A stretch of DNA of 64,000 nucleotides from Streptomyces sp. PsTaAH-137. Lineage in GTDB: Bacteria > Actinomycetota > Actinomycetes > Streptomycetales > Streptomycetaceae. Below are positions 63,404-64,000 of this stretch, piece after piece. Position numbers and translations under genes: made by a program. The stretch's first letter is position 1; each line of letters begins with the position of its first letter. Under the pieces are notes generated by a model. The model was not told where the DNA came from. It saw only the letters and a list, made by a program, of their open reading frames with translations, and made no database searches. Location: positions 124,001-188,000 of the forward strand of contig NZ_QLLY01000013.1 in assembly GCF_003259365.1 (NCBI RefSeq). The letters run 5' to 3'.

Positions 63404-64000
63404 GGATCGACCTGACCGACACCACGGCAAGCAAGATCAACAAGGCGCTCGTCGAGGGGCGCCGGGCCATCGGGACGCCCGCCGTGGGCATGGTCCTGAC
63501 GATGGTCATCGTCACGGACGAGGAGAACGCGTACGACGCGGCGAAGGCCGCCCAGGAGGCGTCCCGCGAGCACCCCTCGCGCACCCTCGTCGTCATCAAG
63601 CGCACCAAGCGCTCGCCGCGCGACCGCCAGGGCAACCGGCTCGACGCCGAGGTCCGCGTCGGCTCCGACGCGGGCACCGGCGAGACCGTTGTCCTGCGCA
63701 CGCACGGCGAGGTCAGCCGGCACGCCGCATCGGTCGTGCTGCCGCTGCTGCTCCCCGACGCCCCGGTCGTCGTGTGGTGGCCGGTGGACGCGCCGGACGA
63801 CCCCGCGAAGGACCCGCTGGGCGCCCTCGCCGCCCGCCGCATCACCGACGCGTACGCGGTCGAGGACCCGATCGGCGCCCTCGCCCTGCGTGCCGCGTCG
63901 TACGCCCCCGGCGACACCGACCTCGCCTGGACCCGCCTCACCCCGTGGCGCTCCATGCTGGCCGCCGCCCTCGACCAGGCCCGCGCCGATGTCGTCTCCG
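63400..64000 (+). CDS. opcA: Glucose-6-phosphate dehydrogenase assembly protein OpcA, cut by window edge
   Basis: The frame is open from the ATG at 63400, which overlaps the zwf TGA by four bases, to the right edge (200 codons). It begins MRIDLTDTTASKINKALVEG and contains VGMVLTMVIVTDEENAYDAAKAA, REHPSRTLVVIKR and LPDAPVVVWWP, all typical of OpcA, the allosteric activator or assembly factor of Zwf. The C-terminal third is outside the window. Confidence 0.93.
   Translation, partial: MRIDLTDTTASKINKALVEGRRAIGTPAVGMVLTMVIVTDEENAYDAAKAAQEASREHPSRTLVVIKRTKRSPRDRQGNRLDAEVRVGSDAGTGETVVLRTHGEVSRHAASVVLPLLLPDAPVVVWWPVDAPDDPAKDPLGALAARRITDAYAVEDPIGALALRAASYAPGDTDLAWTRLTPWRSMLAAALDQARADVVS

Overview
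The window is a chromosomal segment of a Streptomyces or very close relative. The evidence is the very high GC content, dense overlapping genes with GTGA, ATGA and TGATG junctions, GTG and TTG starts, leaderless starts behind TAnnnT boxes, a SoxR of the actinobacterial type, a tkt-tal-zwf-opcA pentose-phosphate cluster, and gene families typical of streptomycetes (YiaAB, MHS transporter, NamZ-like DUF1343, XRE-cupin). I see no tRNA, rRNA, transposase, phage gene or polyketide/peptide synthase.

Layout. 1-3.6 kb: a secreted S8 protease and a truncated FG-GAP/VCBS protein. 3.7-9.4 kb: an aldehyde dehydrogenase-alcohol dehydrogenase operon and an acyl-CoA dehydrogenase. These are tied together by a TetR gene and two matching 19-bp palindromes, and separated by an 840-bp noncoding array of a dispersed repeat. 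9.4-13.6 kb: an Orn/Lys/Arg-type decarboxylase, a TetR/MaoC pair sharing a second operator, and soxR. 13.6-17.4 kb: an NCS2 permease, an arylsulfotransferase-like protein, an XRE-cupin regulator and a DUF849-type cleavage enzyme. 17.4-28 kb: conserved unknowns (DUF4180, a long protein ending in an Imm49-like domain, a zinc-ribbon protein), a secreted penicillin-acylase family enzyme, a serine hydrolase, an MHS transporter and a NamZ-like muramidase.

28.1-33.9 kb is a compact module: an SDR-acyl-CoA ligase-TetR operon converges on an aminoglycoside-phosphotransferase-like kinase-acyl-CoA dehydrogenase operon, with the same operator at both outer ends. The gene content resembles levulinate/4-hydroxyacid catabolism. 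33.9-41.1 kb: a histidine-rich protein, two DUF202 proteins, a NUDIX hydrolase, a DMT transporter, a conserved unknown, an APC permease, and a molybdopterin oxidoreductase with its cytochrome b. 41.2-44.5 kb: the gluconate genes gntP, gntK and gntR, then ychJ.

44.5-58.4 kb is a sugar-scavenging block on the minus strand. A nine-kb operon (solute-binding protein, two permeases, LacI, GH5-like, GH3) has a readable promoter and operator. A second unit (AraC, LacI, MFS, GH3) contains a perfect 34-bp palindrome. 58.5-64 kb: tkt-tal-zwf-opcA with the last gene cut by the edge. The gluconate and pentose-phosphate genes bracket the glycosidase block, so sugar uptake, phosphorylation and oxidation lie together.

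Three separate TetR/acyl-CoA modules, each with a readable operator pair, and 18 copies of a composite repeat placed in intergenic gaps, mostly beyond gene 3' ends, are the features least explained by ordinary gene annotation. All functions are inferred from sequence motifs read by eye. No database search was run.
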